Part shown: positions 43,598 to 52,297 of the stretch, in pieces
Layout of the letters: the number at the start of each line of letters is the position of its first letter
Position numbering within the stretch: the first letter of the stretch is position 1
Assembly (NCBI RefSeq): GCF_001404515.1
Contig: NZ_CXWE01000016.1
Coordinates: forward strand, 1-64,000
Direction: 5' to 3'
Length of the DNA stretch: 64,000 bases
Source: Roseibium album
Lineage (GTDB): Bacteria > Pseudomonadota > Alphaproteobacteria > Rhizobiales > Stappiaceae
Notes under the pieces: model-generated
Database searches by the model: none
Told to the model about the DNA's origin: nothing
The model's input: only the letters and a program-made list of their open reading frames with translations
Made by a program: the position numbers and the translations under genes

Positions 43598-44389
43598 TCA
43601 GTTGCGCGGAACCAGGGCCAAAGCGCGGATCGGGCTGCCCGTGCCGCGTTCGATCTTCAATGGCGCTGCAATGAGGATAGCGCCCTTGGCCGGGAGCTTG
43701 CTCAGATTGGTCAGCGACGCAAGACCGAAACAATTGTCCCTGTGAAGAAGATTATGAGCCGGGTAGGGTGGCTCCATGCCACCGGCCTGGCCGGCATCCG
43801 TACCGATACACTGGGTCCCCCAACCGACAATCTTCTTCGACAGCAGATATTCGATTGCGTCCGGGGTCGGGCCGGGGCTATGCGGACCGGTCTCGTCGGT
43901 ATTCAGGAACAGGTTCTCATCATGCGCCCGGTTATCCCAGTCGGTGCGCATGACGACCCATTCGCCGGCACCGATCGCACCATGCTCCGCTTCCCACGCC
44001 TTGATGAGGTCAGCAGTCAGAAGGAAATCGGCGTTTTCCGTGCTTTCCTTCGAGCAATCAATCACGTTTACCGGGGCGACGAGGCGCTGCACACTGAGCG
44101 TGTCGGTAAAGCCGTCTTCGTAGTCCTTACCCGTGATCCAGTGATGCGGCGCATCGAAATGCGTGCCGGAATGCTCACCCAGAACCATCCAGTTCCACGC
44201 GAAAAACGGTCCGTCTGAATCATATTCGCTGATCTTGTGGATTTCGACCTTGGGCGTGTTCTTGGCGAAATCTGGCGGCAGCTGAATGATCGGCGTGCCC
44301 GGTCCCAAAACGCCCGTGCAGTCCACCACTTCAACTTCGCCGGACAGAATTTTCGACCCCAGTCCGCTGAGTGCGCTCTCTGCTGACAT
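43598..44389 (-). CDS. Cyclase-family / kynurenine-formamidase-like hydrolase (copy B)
   Basis: 263 residues from the ATG at 44389, chosen because AGAGGGAGC precedes it; an ATG at 44410 is an alternative. The metal-binding motif HSGTHFDAPHH and the late SPGPTPDAIEYLL and LIAAPLKIERGTGSPIR identify the cyclase family (PF04199). It closely resembles copy A at 9424-10197, 34 kb away. It is the first gene of the five-gene ior operon. A ring or amide hydrolysis upstream of the oxo-acid decarboxylation is plausible; the substrate is unknown. Confidence 0.87.
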   Translation of the reverse strand: MSAESALSGLGSKILSGEVEVVDCTGVLGPGTPIIQLPPDFAKNTPKVEIHKISEYDSDGPFFAWNWMVLGEHSGTHFDAPHHWITGKDYEDGFTDTLSVQRLVAPVNVIDCSKESTENADFLLTADLIKAWEAEHGAIGAGEWVVMRTDWDNRAHDENLFLNTDETGPHSPGPTPDAIEYLLSKKIVGWGTQCIGTDAGQAGGMEPPYPAHNLLHRDNCFGLASLTNLSKLPAKGAILIAAPLKIERGTGSPIRALALVPRN

Positions 44390-44429
44390 CTCTTGCTCCC
44401 TCTGTACCACTTGGCCTGTCGGCTCGTTT

Positions 44430-44445
44430 TAGCAATTCAATGCTA
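44430..44445. promoter_or_regulatory. Inverted repeat TAGCA-N6-TGCTA in the ior operon / FAD enzyme divergent promoter
   Basis: TAGCAATTCAATGCTA has 5-base arms and an A/T-rich centre and lies in the 111-base gap between the divergent cyclase copy B and FAD enzyme copy 2. It is a candidate site for the MarR protein at 41540. It is not the same sequence as the MarR-type palindrome at 17014. Confidence 0.4.
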
Positions 44446-44500
44446 GACAGATTTAGTTGTATTTGCAATTATCTATTTCGAGGGGACAAGGATTTGCGCG

Positions 44501-46069
44501 ATGGATGAGACTCTGGACGGCGTGATCATCGGCAGCGGACACAATAGCCTGGCCTGCGCAGTCCATCTTGCTGCGAATGGCTGGAAGGTCGGCGTCTTTG
44601 AACGCGCTGCAACGCCCGGCGGGGCTGTAAAAACGGGAGAGTATACTCTTCCCGGGTATCGTCACGACTGGGCGGCAATGAACCTCTCCCTTTTCGCCGG
44701 ATCCGGATTTTGCAAGGAGCATGGCGACGAGCTGCGAAGCAATGGGCTGGAATTTGCTCCGGCATCTGATTGTTTCTCTTCCGTTTTTCCTGACGGCTCC
44801 TGGTTGGGCGTCAGCAATGACCTCGAAACGACCGCAGGCAGGATTGAGGCGATCAGCCCGGAAGACGGGAAGGTCTGGCGAGAATTGACCAGAGAGTTTC
44901 CCGCCACCGCAGAAGCGCTGGTCGGTCTACTCAGCAGCCCGGCAAAAAAACGTGCATTTGCATATATATTATATAAAAAGTGGCGACAGTCCGGAACGGC
45001 TGGCGTCCTCGACCTTGGCCGATTCCTGCTGTCGTCGCCACGCGACTGGCTGAACGAGACCTTTGAATCCCCGAAAGTACGCGCGTTGCTCGGCGCCTGG
45101 GGAATGCATCTGGACTTCGCCCCCGACATCTCTGGCGGCGCGCTGTTTCCCTATCTGGAAGGCATGGCGAACCAGGCATTCGGAATGGTTCTGGGCAAAG
45201 GTGGCGCCGGAACCGCGACGTCCGCCATGATGTCGACGCTCGAAGCACGCGGCGGCACGGTAACCTGCGATGCAGAGGTTACCCGCATCATCGTCGAAAA
45301 CGGCGAAGCAAAAGGCATCGAACTTGCCGATGGACGCAAGATCATGGCGAGCAAGGCGGTAATCGCGAATGTTGCCCCCAAGGCCCTTCTGAAACTCGCC
45401 GGAGAGACCGGCAACACACACTACGACGACGGGCTGAGGAAATTTTCCCATGCTCCGGGAACGATGATGATGCATCTTGCCGTCGACGCTCTTCCCGACT
45501 GGCGGGCCGGCGACGAACTCAAGAAGTTCGCCTACGTTCATCTGGCGCCCGAAATCGACCAGATGGCCCGCACCTATGCCCAGGCACAGGCAGGCCTGCT
45601 GCCTGACGAGCCGATCATCGTCTGCGGTCAGCCAACCGCGATCGATGCAAGCCGTGCGCCCGAGGGAAAGCACGTGTTGTGGCTGCAGATCCGGATGGCG
45701 CCGGGGAACATCAGGGGCGATGCCGCAAACAAGATCACGGCAACAGACTGGGAAACGGCGGCCGAACCTTTTGCGGAGCGGGCACTTGATATCGTTGAAC
45801 GCTATGCGCCGGGAACACGCTCGAAAATTCTGAAATCGCATATTGTGACACCCGCCATGATGGAGGCGGACAATCCAAATCTGGTTGGAGGAGATCAGAT
45901 TTGCGGAAGCCATCACCTGACCCAGCACTTCATGTTCAGACCTGTACGCGGCCATGCCGACGGAAGCACGCCGGTGGGGAACCTGTTCCATACCGGTGCT
46001 GCCGTTTGGCCGGGAGCAGGCACGGGAGCCGGGCCCGGATATCTTCTCGCTCGAAAGCTCGCCGGATAG
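44501..46069 (+). CDS. Phytoene-desaturase-like FAD-dependent oxidoreductase (copy 2)
   Basis: 522 residues. An N-terminal FAD motif (VIIGSGHNSLACAVHLAANG, then ERAATPGGAVKTGEY) and a C-terminal TGAAVWPGAGTGAGPGY define it. It is a clear paralogue of the divergent copy 1 at 42031-43587. A short AT-rich patch (about 44958-44985) encodes AYILYKKW and is locally unlike the surrounding codon use. It precedes the Dpp-type transporter by 49 bases and may be co-transcribed with it, in which case its substrate would be imported by that system. Confidence 0.86.
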   Translation: MDETLDGVIIGSGHNSLACAVHLAANGWKVGVFERAATPGGAVKTGEYTLPGYRHDWAAMNLSLFAGSGFCKEHGDELRSNGLEFAPASDCFSSVFPDGSWLGVSNDLETTAGRIEAISPEDGKVWRELTREFPATAEALVGLLSSPAKKRAFAYILYKKWRQSGTAGVLDLGRFLLSSPRDWLNETFESPKVRALLGAWGMHLDFAPDISGGALFPYLEGMANQAFGMVLGKGGAGTATSAMMSTLEARGGTVTCDAEVTRIIVENGEAKGIELADGRKIMASKAVIANVAPKALLKLAGETGNTHYDDGLRKFSHAPGTMMMHLAVDALPDWRAGDELKKFAYVHLAPEIDQMARTYAQAQAGLLPDEPIIVCGQPTAIDASRAPEGKHVLWLQIRMAPGNIRGDAANKITATDWETAAEPFAERALDIVERYAPGTRSKILKSHIVTPAMMEADNPNLVGGDQICGSHHLTQHFMFRPVRGHADGSTPVGNLFHTGAAVWPGAGTGAGPGYLLARKLAG

Positions 46070-46118
46070 CGAAAACGAAAACACGCACGGCGTTCAGATA
46101 AAAATGGGGAACGTAACA

Positions 46119-47645
46119 ATGAAGGTTTCAAGACGCACGCTTCTTAAAAGCGCGGCCGCCAGCGGAGTGCTGACAGCCGTGGGAACTCCCGTATTTGCAA
46201 GCGATATCGATGAACTGGTTATCGCCTACAACGTCAATCTGCCGAGCTGGGACCCGACTGTCGGCCCTTCTGCGGTGAACCCGACAATCCAGGGTATCTA
46301 CCAGTCCGTTTTCGACATGTTCATTCATCAGAACCCGGATCTGAGTTTCGGACCGGGCATCGTGACCGAGTGGGGCTGGAACGACGACAAGTCCAAGATC
46401 TGGATGGATGTGCGCGAAGGCGTGACCTGGCACAATGGCGATCCGCTGACACCGGAAGACGTTGTCTGGTCGCTTGAAAGGGCCGGCAACCCGGAAACGG
46501 GCAATCCAATCCAGTTCATCTGGGGCAAGATCGGCAATTTCCAGATCGACGGCAACCGGATTACGGCGGATGTGAAGGAATACGAACCCACGATCTTCAA
46601 ATGGATGAGCTTCCTGACAGGCTACGTACTTCCGAAAAAATACTATGAAGAAGTCGGTGCGGAGGGCTTCGAAGCCAATCCGGTCGGAACCGGTCCCTAT
46701 ATGGTCGACAAGTTCGAGCGCAACGCGTTCGTGCGCTTGAAAGCCAACGAAAACTACTGGGGCGGTGCGCCGGAATTCAAGACGGTTACGATAAAATTTG
46801 TCACGGATGCTTCCAGCCGTACCTTCGAGGTCAGCTCGGGCAACTCTCACGTAACCCTTGAAATGCCTTACGAGGAATTCGACCGCCTGAAACAGCAGGA
46901 CGGCATCGAGGGAACAGCGGCTCCGATCTCCGATATCGGCATGATATTCATCAATGATGTCGAACCGATGAACGATCCGAACGTGCGCATGGCAATGGCA
47001 CACGCGATCGACAAGAAGACCATCATCGAACGGCTTTTGTCCGGCTATGGTGTTGCTATCGATACGCTTCAAACGCCTGACTACACCGCCTACGATCCTT
47101 CCGTCACGGTTCCCTATGACCCGGAAAAGGCAAAGGAACTGCTTGCTGCATCCGGATATGGTCCGGACAATCCGGTCAAGTTCAAGATCCAGACCACACG
47201 CGGTTTCAAGCCCAAAGACTACGAGATCATTCAGGTCATCGTCGGTCTGTGGCGCAAGGTCGGTATCGAAGCCGAAATCGAGGTCTACGAGATCGCCAAG
47301 CACTACGAACTGCGCGCGGCAGACACGCTCGCACCGGCTGCGTTCTACAACTGGGGCAACGCGATCGGGGATCCGACCACGTCGACAGGGTTTGCCATGT
47401 TCGGCCCGTCACCACATTCGGTCTGGGACGGGGAAGACCTGATGCAGATGATCATTCCGCTCTGGGGTGAAGCCGACGAGCAGAAACGCATCGACGGCTG
47501 GAAGGAAGTGGACAAGCACATTGCCGAAAACGCACTTGTGCTGCCGCTGATCCAGTATGTGCAGCCGATCCTGCACAGTGACAAGGTCAAGGTTACGCCG
47601 CATGCCTCCGGTGCCTTGCTGCCGCATCTGATGACCCGTTCGTAA
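46119..47645 (+). CDS. Dpp/Opp-type ABC transporter substrate-binding protein (Tat signal)
   Basis: 508 residues from the ATG at 46119, with GGGGAA eight bases upstream. A twin-arginine signal (KVSRRTLLKSAAASG) suggests Tat export in folded form. The SBP_bac_5 fold shows ELVIAYNVNLPSWDP, FGPGIVTEWGW, the family motif VTWHNGDPLTPEDVVWSLER and NPVGTGPYMV. It would bind peptides, opines or other amphiphilic organic solutes. A stem-loop separates it from the permease genes, which usually allows more binding protein than permease. Confidence 0.92.
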   Translation: MKVSRRTLLKSAAASGVLTAVGTPVFASDIDELVIAYNVNLPSWDPTVGPSAVNPTIQGIYQSVFDMFIHQNPDLSFGPGIVTEWGWNDDKSKIWMDVREGVTWHNGDPLTPEDVVWSLERAGNPETGNPIQFIWGKIGNFQIDGNRITADVKEYEPTIFKWMSFLTGYVLPKKYYEEVGAEGFEANPVGTGPYMVDKFERNAFVRLKANENYWGGAPEFKTVTIKFVTDASSRTFEVSSGNSHVTLEMPYEEFDRLKQQDGIEGTAAPISDIGMIFINDVEPMNDPNVRMAMAHAIDKKTIIERLLSGYGVAIDTLQTPDYTAYDPSVTVPYDPEKAKELLAASGYGPDNPVKFKIQTTRGFKPKDYEIIQVIVGLWRKVGIEAEIEVYEIAKHYELRAADTLAPAAFYNWGNAIGDPTTSTGFAMFGPSPHSVWDGEDLMQMIIPLWGEADEQKRIDGWKEVDKHIAENALVLPLIQYVQPILHSDKVKVTPHASGALLPHLMTRS

Positions 47646-47670
47646 GTCCGGGAAAGATCAACTCCGTCTT

Positions 47671-47713
47671 CGCCGCTGGACCTGTTCCCACCCTTTCAAC
47701 GGGTCCCGCGGCG
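47671..47713 (+). terminator. Intercistronic stem-loop after the binding-protein gene (attenuator)
   Basis: CGCCGC, a mismatch and GGACC pair with GGTCC, a mismatch and GCGGCG across an 18-base loop, followed by a T-rich GTTCTCTTTTCC. It lies 25 bases after the binding-protein stop and 34 bases before the first permease. A partial terminator or mRNA-stabilising role is likely. Confidence 0.5.
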
Positions 47714-47747
47714 GTTCTCTTTTCCGAACGACAGGCCTGAACCTCAC

Positions 47748-48758
47748 ATGCAGATCGTGCGTGCGCTGCTGACGCGCCTAGCGACAACACTGGTAACCCT
47801 GTTGGGTGCAGCCATCATCGTATTTGTCGTGATCCGGGTCGTCCCAGGCAATCCGATTGCAATGATGTTGCCACCCGGTGCCACAGAAGCGGATATCGAG
47901 CGCCTGAAAACGCTTTACGGCCTGGACAAGAGCATTCCGGAACAATTCTGGATCTGGATCGTCAATGTCGTTCAAGGCGATTTCGGAACTTCGATCACCT
48001 TGCGCCAACCGGTCTTCGATCTTGTGATCGGCCGCTTGCCGGCGACACTGGAACTCTCGCTGATGGCCCTTCTGATCGCGGTACTCATCGGCGGAACCGC
48101 AGCACTGACCGCGACACTTTACCGGGATACCAAGATCGAGGGCGGCATCGATGTGGCGGGCGGCGTCGCCCTGTCGCTGCCTGATTTCCTTTGGGGACTG
48201 GCGCTCATCCTGGTTCTCGGCGTCCTCTGGCCGCTGTTTCACATCTCCGGGCGTGTGTCCCCGTCACTCGGCTTCGACTTCCAATCCAATTTCTTTCTGC
48301 TCGAGGCCCTGCTCAGATTTCGTTTCGACGTCGTTTTCGATCTGCTCGGACACATGCTGCTGCCGGCTTTTGCCCTGGCAATCCCGCTCGCCGCCATCAT
48401 CCTGCAATTGCTCAAGCAGTCGTTGAAGGAATGCATGCATGACGACTACATCACACTCGCCCGCACAAAGGGCTATTCCGAAACGTCGATCATCACCCGC
48501 GATGCATTGCCGAATGCGATCCTGCCGACTTTGACTCTCATCGGTGTGCAGTTCACCTTTCTCATCGGCGGCACGGTGATCATCGAGAGGCTGTTTTCCT
48601 ACGAAGGCCTCGGCAACATGGCGATCGATGCCGTCATCAACCGCGATCTTCCGCTCATTCAGGGCATCGTTCTGGTGTTCGCCCTGCTGTTTACTCTCGT
48701 CAATCTTCTGGTGGACATGACCTACGCCGCATTGAACCCGAGGTTGCGCCATGCGTGA
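47748..48758 (+). CDS. Dpp/Opp-type ABC permease (DppB family)
   Basis: 336 residues with about six membrane helices. The N-terminus has the typical FVVIRVVPGNPIAMMLPPG and LYGLDKSIPEQFWIW, and the coupling loop is DYITLARTKGYSE...IITRDALPNAILP. It forms the channel with the DppC-type subunit, whose gene overlaps it by eight bases. Confidence 0.93.
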   Translation: MQIVRALLTRLATTLVTLLGAAIIVFVVIRVVPGNPIAMMLPPGATEADIERLKTLYGLDKSIPEQFWIWIVNVVQGDFGTSITLRQPVFDLVIGRLPATLELSLMALLIAVLIGGTAALTATLYRDTKIEGGIDVAGGVALSLPDFLWGLALILVLGVLWPLFHISGRVSPSLGFDFQSNFFLLEALLRFRFDVVFDLLGHMLLPAFALAIPLAAIILQLLKQSLKECMHDDYITLARTKGYSETSIITRDALPNAILPTLTLIGVQFTFLIGGTVIIERLFSYEGLGNMAIDAVINRDLPLIQGIVLVFALLFTLVNLLVDMTYAALNPRLRHA

Positions 48759-49602
48759 TGCCCGCGGAGACATTCGCCAATTGCCCGGTCTTCGGCTCTG
48801 GCTGAGCGGCGGCTGGCTGCTCCTCCTGGTGCTGGCGGCCATCTTTGCGCCGATGCTCAGCCCGCATGACCCGCTGGAGCAGGATCTCTTTGCGGCACGG
48901 CTTCCCCCTTTCTGGGAGCAGGGTGCCGACCCTGCCTATCTCCTGGGGACGGACTCGCTCGGCCGCGACCTGCTGAGCCGGATGCTCTATGGCGCGAGAC
49001 TGGCGCTGACCGTTGCCCTTGTCGCCGGCACACTCACCTGCCTGGTGGGTGCGACGCTCGGGCTGATCGCAGGCTATTATCGCGGTTGGGCAGATCTGGT
49101 GATCTCACGCCTGGTCGATATCTGGATGGCATTTCCACCGGTCCTCTTCGCCATCCTTCTGATTGCCGTTCTTGGCACCGGCCTGACATCGATCATCATC
49201 GCTATCGTGGTCATCGACTGGACGCGGTTTTCCCGTGTCGTGCGGGCCGAGGCCATGAGCCAGGGCGCGATGGACTACGTTGCCTCTGCACAAGTGGCCG
49301 GCCGCAGCCGGCTCGGGATCGCGCTCGCGGAAATCCTGCCCAATGTGTTGCCGACCATCGTTGCGCTGCTGACCCTCGAAATGGGGATTGCAGTGATCGT
49401 CGAAGCAATCCTGAGCTTCGTCAACCTGTCCATTTCGACCGACGAACCGACCTGGGGCGGCATGATCGCGGAAGGCCGGACATCAATCTACCAGGCCTGG
49501 TGGGTGCTGGTATTTCCCCTCTTTGCGCTCTTCCTGACGGTGCTCAGTTTCTCGCAACTTGGCGAAGGCCTCAAAGAATACTTCGATCCGGTGCTGCGAT
49601 GA
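48751..49602 (+). CDS. Dpp/Opp-type ABC permease (DppC family)
   Basis: 283 residues with the conserved LLGTDSLGRDLLSRMLYGARL motif near residue 67 and the coupling loop AMDYVASAQVAGRSRLGIALAEILPN. About six membrane helices are predicted. The gene begins inside the dppB-type gene and ends within the start of the first ATPase gene (ATGA). Confidence 0.93.
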   Translation: MRDARGDIRQLPGLRLWLSGGWLLLLVLAAIFAPMLSPHDPLEQDLFAARLPPFWEQGADPAYLLGTDSLGRDLLSRMLYGARLALTVALVAGTLTCLVGATLGLIAGYYRGWADLVISRLVDIWMAFPPVLFAILLIAVLGTGLTSIIIAIVVIDWTRFSRVVRAEAMSQGAMDYVASAQVAGRSRLGIALAEILPNVLPTIVALLTLEMGIAVIVEAILSFVNLSISTDEPTWGGMIAEGRTSIYQAWWVLVFPLFALFLTVLSFSQLGEGLKEYFDPVLR

Positions 49603-50465
49603 GCTACCTCTCCATTCAGGATCTGTCGGTCCGGCTGAGAAACGGCCTCCCCCTGCTGCGCAAGGTCTCGCTCGATGTGAAGGCCGGGGAGGTTCGCGCC
49701 CTGGTCGGAGAAAGCGGCGCCGGCAAAAGCATGATCGGCAAAGCGGTGCTGGGTATTCTGCCGAGGGCAGTGCGCCTTACCGGCGGGAAAATCCTCCTCG
49801 ATGGTGAAGATCTTCTGGCGTTGCCGCCAAAGACAAGACGTCAGAGGATCGGCGCAAAGGCCGCGCTGATCCCGCAGGATCCGCTGACTGCGCTGAATCC
49901 GTCCCGACGGATCGGACCACAGATTACGGATCGCCTCGTCGACATTCTCGGCTGGAAGCGTCCCGAGGCCGAAGCGCGCGCGCTTGAGTTGCTGGAAGAG
50001 GTCCACATTCAGTCGCCCGGGCGCGTGATGAAGTCCTATCCGCACGAACTGTCCGGCGGCATGCGGCAACGGATCCTGATTGCGTCCGCCTTTGCCGCCG
50101 AGCCCAAACTCATCATCGCGGATGAACCGACGACTGCGCTCGATGTAACGGTTCAAAAACAGATCCTTAAACTGATCCGCGAAATGCAGGAACGGCACCA
50201 GACAGCGCTCCTGTTCGTGACGCACGATCTCGGCGTCGTGTCAAAAATCAGCCAGTCTCTTTCTGTTCTCTATGCGGGAAAGGTTATCGAGGACACCGAT
50301 GTTCGTGCCTTTTTCGATGCCCCGCGCCACGCCTATTCGAAGGCGCTTCTGGCAGCCACCCCCAAATACACCGATCCGGATGGCTCGCTGATGCCGGTCC
50401 CGGACAACATCATCGCTGCGGTGGAACGCGAAGTCGCCGCTTTCGATGCGCAAATGAACGAGTGA
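49599..50465 (+). CDS. Dpp/Opp-type ABC ATPase (DppD family)
   Basis: 288 residues from the ATG at 49599 (ATGA overlap with the permease; the frame is open far upstream but covers that gene). Walker A GESGAGKS, signature ELSGGMRQRILIA, Walker B LIIADEPTTALDV and H-loop FVTHDLGVV are present. The C-terminal oligopeptide-type tail (HAYSKALLAATP) is shorter than in DppD of enterobacteria. It energises uptake together with the second ATPase. Confidence 0.92.
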   Translation: MSYLSIQDLSVRLRNGLPLLRKVSLDVKAGEVRALVGESGAGKSMIGKAVLGILPRAVRLTGGKILLDGEDLLALPPKTRRQRIGAKAALIPQDPLTALNPSRRIGPQITDRLVDILGWKRPEAEARALELLEEVHIQSPGRVMKSYPHELSGGMRQRILIASAFAAEPKLIIADEPTTALDVTVQKQILKLIREMQERHQTALLFVTHDLGVVSKISQSLSVLYAGKVIEDTDVRAFFDAPRHAYSKALLAATPKYTDPDGSLMPVPDNIIAAVEREVAAFDAQMNE

Positions 50466-50474
50466 TGAGAAGCC

Positions 50475-51278
50475 GTGAGTGACCTGATCTACCAGCTCAA
50501 GGACTTGAAAGTCTCCTTTCCGGACCTGTCGCAAAAACCGCTTCTAGGCGCCGCCCCGCGAACACAAGTCCTCAAGGGCCTGACATTCGATGTCGCAAAG
50601 GGCGATGTCCTCGGCATTGTCGGCGGTTCCGGCTCGGGCAAATCGACCCTGGGACGCACCATGATCCGTCTGCTGGAACCGGATTCGGGCTCGGTCCTGT
50701 TCGAGGGCAGTGAAATCGCGCATATGAACGAAGACGATCTGCGCCCCCTTCGCAAGAAGTTCCAGATGATCTTTCAGGATCCGATGTCCTCGCTCAACCC
50801 GCGCCGACAGGTCGGCGGTATTATTGCCGGGCCCATGCGTCTGCAGGGGTTCGACAACCTGTCTGCGCGCGTGAACGAAGCGCTGGAGATGGTCGGACTG
50901 CCGAAAACCTTCACGAACCGCTATCCGCACGAGCTTTCAGGCGGCCAAAGACAAAGGGTGGGGATCGCCCGCGCCATTGCACTCAGGCCAGATTTCATTC
51001 TGGCCGACGAAATCGTCTCCGGACTCGATGTCTCCTCCCAGGCCCAGGTCCTGAATCTTCTGGAACAGCTGGTTCGGGATCTGGGATTGACACTCGCCTT
51101 TGTCAGCCATGACCTGTCCGTAATCCGGCGCCTGTGCAGTCGCATTCTCGTTCTCCATCAGGGGGAGATTGTCGAAAACGCACTGACAGCAAATCTCTTT
51201 TCCAACCCGCAGGCCGACTATACCAGGACGCTGCTCGATGCCATTCCGCTGCCAGATCCAAATCAGGTCTGGGAATAA
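50475..51278 (+). CDS. Dpp/Opp-type ABC ATPase (DppF family)
   Basis: 267 residues from a GTG at 50475, ten bases after the DppD-type stop. The ATPase motifs are Walker A GGSGSGKST, the FQDPMSSLNPRR segment typical of DppF/OppF, signature ELSGGQRQRVGIARA, Walker B FILADEIVSGLDV and H-loop FVSHDLSVI. Walker B has DEIVSGLD instead of the common DEPVSALD. It ends the five-gene transporter operon. Confidence 0.92.
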   Translation: MSDLIYQLKDLKVSFPDLSQKPLLGAAPRTQVLKGLTFDVAKGDVLGIVGGSGSGKSTLGRTMIRLLEPDSGSVLFEGSEIAHMNEDDLRPLRKKFQMIFQDPMSSLNPRRQVGGIIAGPMRLQGFDNLSARVNEALEMVGLPKTFTNRYPHELSGGQRQRVGIARAIALRPDFILADEIVSGLDVSSQAQVLNLLEQLVRDLGLTLAFVSHDLSVIRRLCSRILVLHQGEIVENALTANLFSNPQADYTRTLLDAIPLPDPNQVWE

Positions 51279-51589
51279 AGCAACCGGTGGCCGATCCAAG
51301 ATCAAATCCATATCCCGACTTCTCTCTGGTTCGCGGTAGACTTTAGGCAGCAAAGCTTTGTCTGCAATGAAAGCTGTACACTGTTCCGTACATGACTTGA
51401 GTCAAACCCAACAATTCGAATTCCTGCTAGAAAACTTCCGGAGACTTCGAAGGAACACGTTTCGCTTCGAAACAGCAAAGCACTCCAAATCCGCATTTCG
51501 AAGTGCATGACCGCAACCGGCAAACGTGCACCAGACGGATCTAGGGGGGGCAGATTTACCTAGGTGAATCTGGAAGGGATCTTGGAAAA
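51279..51589. other. 311-base intergenic region before the Crp/Fnr gene
   Basis: The region holds four TTCGAA hexamers (described separately) and TGTACA-rich sequence near 51374-51392. No standard FNR box was seen. A G-run (51544-51550) precedes a good promoter-distal leader. No coding frame is convincing. Confidence 0.4.
51415..51502. repeat. Four phased TTCGAA palindromes upstream of the Crp/Fnr gene
   Basis: TTCGAA occurs at 51415, 51446, 51466 and 51497, with start-to-start spacing of 31, 20 and 31 bases, close to three, two and three turns of DNA. The hexamer is expected about once in 4 kb by chance. They may mark binding sites on one DNA face in the promoter of the nitrogen-oxide regulator. 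Confidence 0.4.
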
Positions 51590-52297
51590 ATGCCGAATGA
51601 ACGCCGCAGGAAAATTGCGCAGAACTCTCTGCTGTTGAAAAGCTTCTCACAGGACATTCAGGACATGATCCTCAGCATGTCGAGCTGGCGCGAATACGAC
51701 CGCGGCGAGACGCTGTTCCTGCAGGGTGAAACGGCCCACGCCATTCACATCGTGACGGGAGGGTGGGTGAAACTCTACCGGATCGCGCCGAATGGCGGCG
51801 AAGCGGTGGTGAATGTTTTTGCCAAGGGCGAAAGTTTCGGCGAGGCCGTCGCGTTCCGTGGCCATGCCTATCCGGTTTCCGCAGAGGCCGTGACAACCTG
51901 CGAGGTCATGCGCATTCCGAGCGTTGCGCTGGTCGAGGCGATGAGGAAAGATCCCGAGATCGCGGTTTCCGTGCTTGCCTCGACATTCACTCACCTGCAC
52001 TCACTTGTCTCGCAACTTGAACAACTCAAGGCGCATACGGGTCCTCAAAGGGTTGCGGAATTCCTGCTCGGCCTTTGCGAACAGGAGGAGGGCAGTTGCG
52101 TTGTTACCCTGCCCTATGACAAGTTTCTGATTGCCGGCCGTCTCGGCATGAAGCCGGAGAGCCTGTCACGCTCTTTCGCGAAACTGAAGACTGTCGGCGT
52201 TCATATCAACCGGAACAATGCAGCCATAGAAGACATCGAGCGGCTTCGCGACTTCTCCGAAACCGACCCGGTCGAAGCCTGGCACAAGGCGCAATGA
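51590..52297 (+). CDS. Crp/Fnr-family regulator (DNR/NnrR-like), denitrification-linked
   Basis: 235 residues. An N-terminal cyclic-nucleotide-binding-like beta-barrel (about 20-130: EYDRGETLFLQGETAHAIHIV) is followed by a dimer helix and a C-terminal helix-turn-helix (LIAGRLGMKPESLSRSFAKL). The N-terminus lacks the Cys cluster of FNR, so it is more like DNR/NnrR, which sense nitric oxide. It sits directly before DUF4202 and opposite norCBQDEF. Three FNR/DNR-type boxes before norC, nirS and nirE make it the probable activator of denitrification. It overlaps DUF4202 by four bases. Confidence 0.85.
   Translation: MPNERRRKIAQNSLLLKSFSQDIQDMILSMSSWREYDRGETLFLQGETAHAIHIVTGGWVKLYRIAPNGGEAVVNVFAKGESFGEAVAFRGHAYPVSAEAVTTCEVMRIPSVALVEAMRKDPEIAVSVLASTFTHLHSLVSQLEQLKAHTGPQRVAEFLLGLCEQEEGSCVVTLPYDKFLIAGRLGMKPESLSRSFAKLKTVGVHINRNNAAIEDIERLRDFSETDPVEAWHKAQ

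Noticed and set aside
46128-47303. 391-codon minus-strand frame opposite the Dpp-type binding protein
   Set aside because: The plus-strand gene has a Tat signal and family motifs; the antisense frame has no recognisable motif and an atypical composition.
49086-49598. Upstream extension of the DppD-type ATPase frame
   Set aside because: It covers the permease gene in another frame; the ATG at 49599 with ATGA coupling starts the ATPase domain directly.
51394-51406. TTGAGTCAA near the Crp/Fnr gene as an FNR box
   Set aside because: The TTGA and TCAA halves are separated by only one base; FNR boxes need six between these halves.
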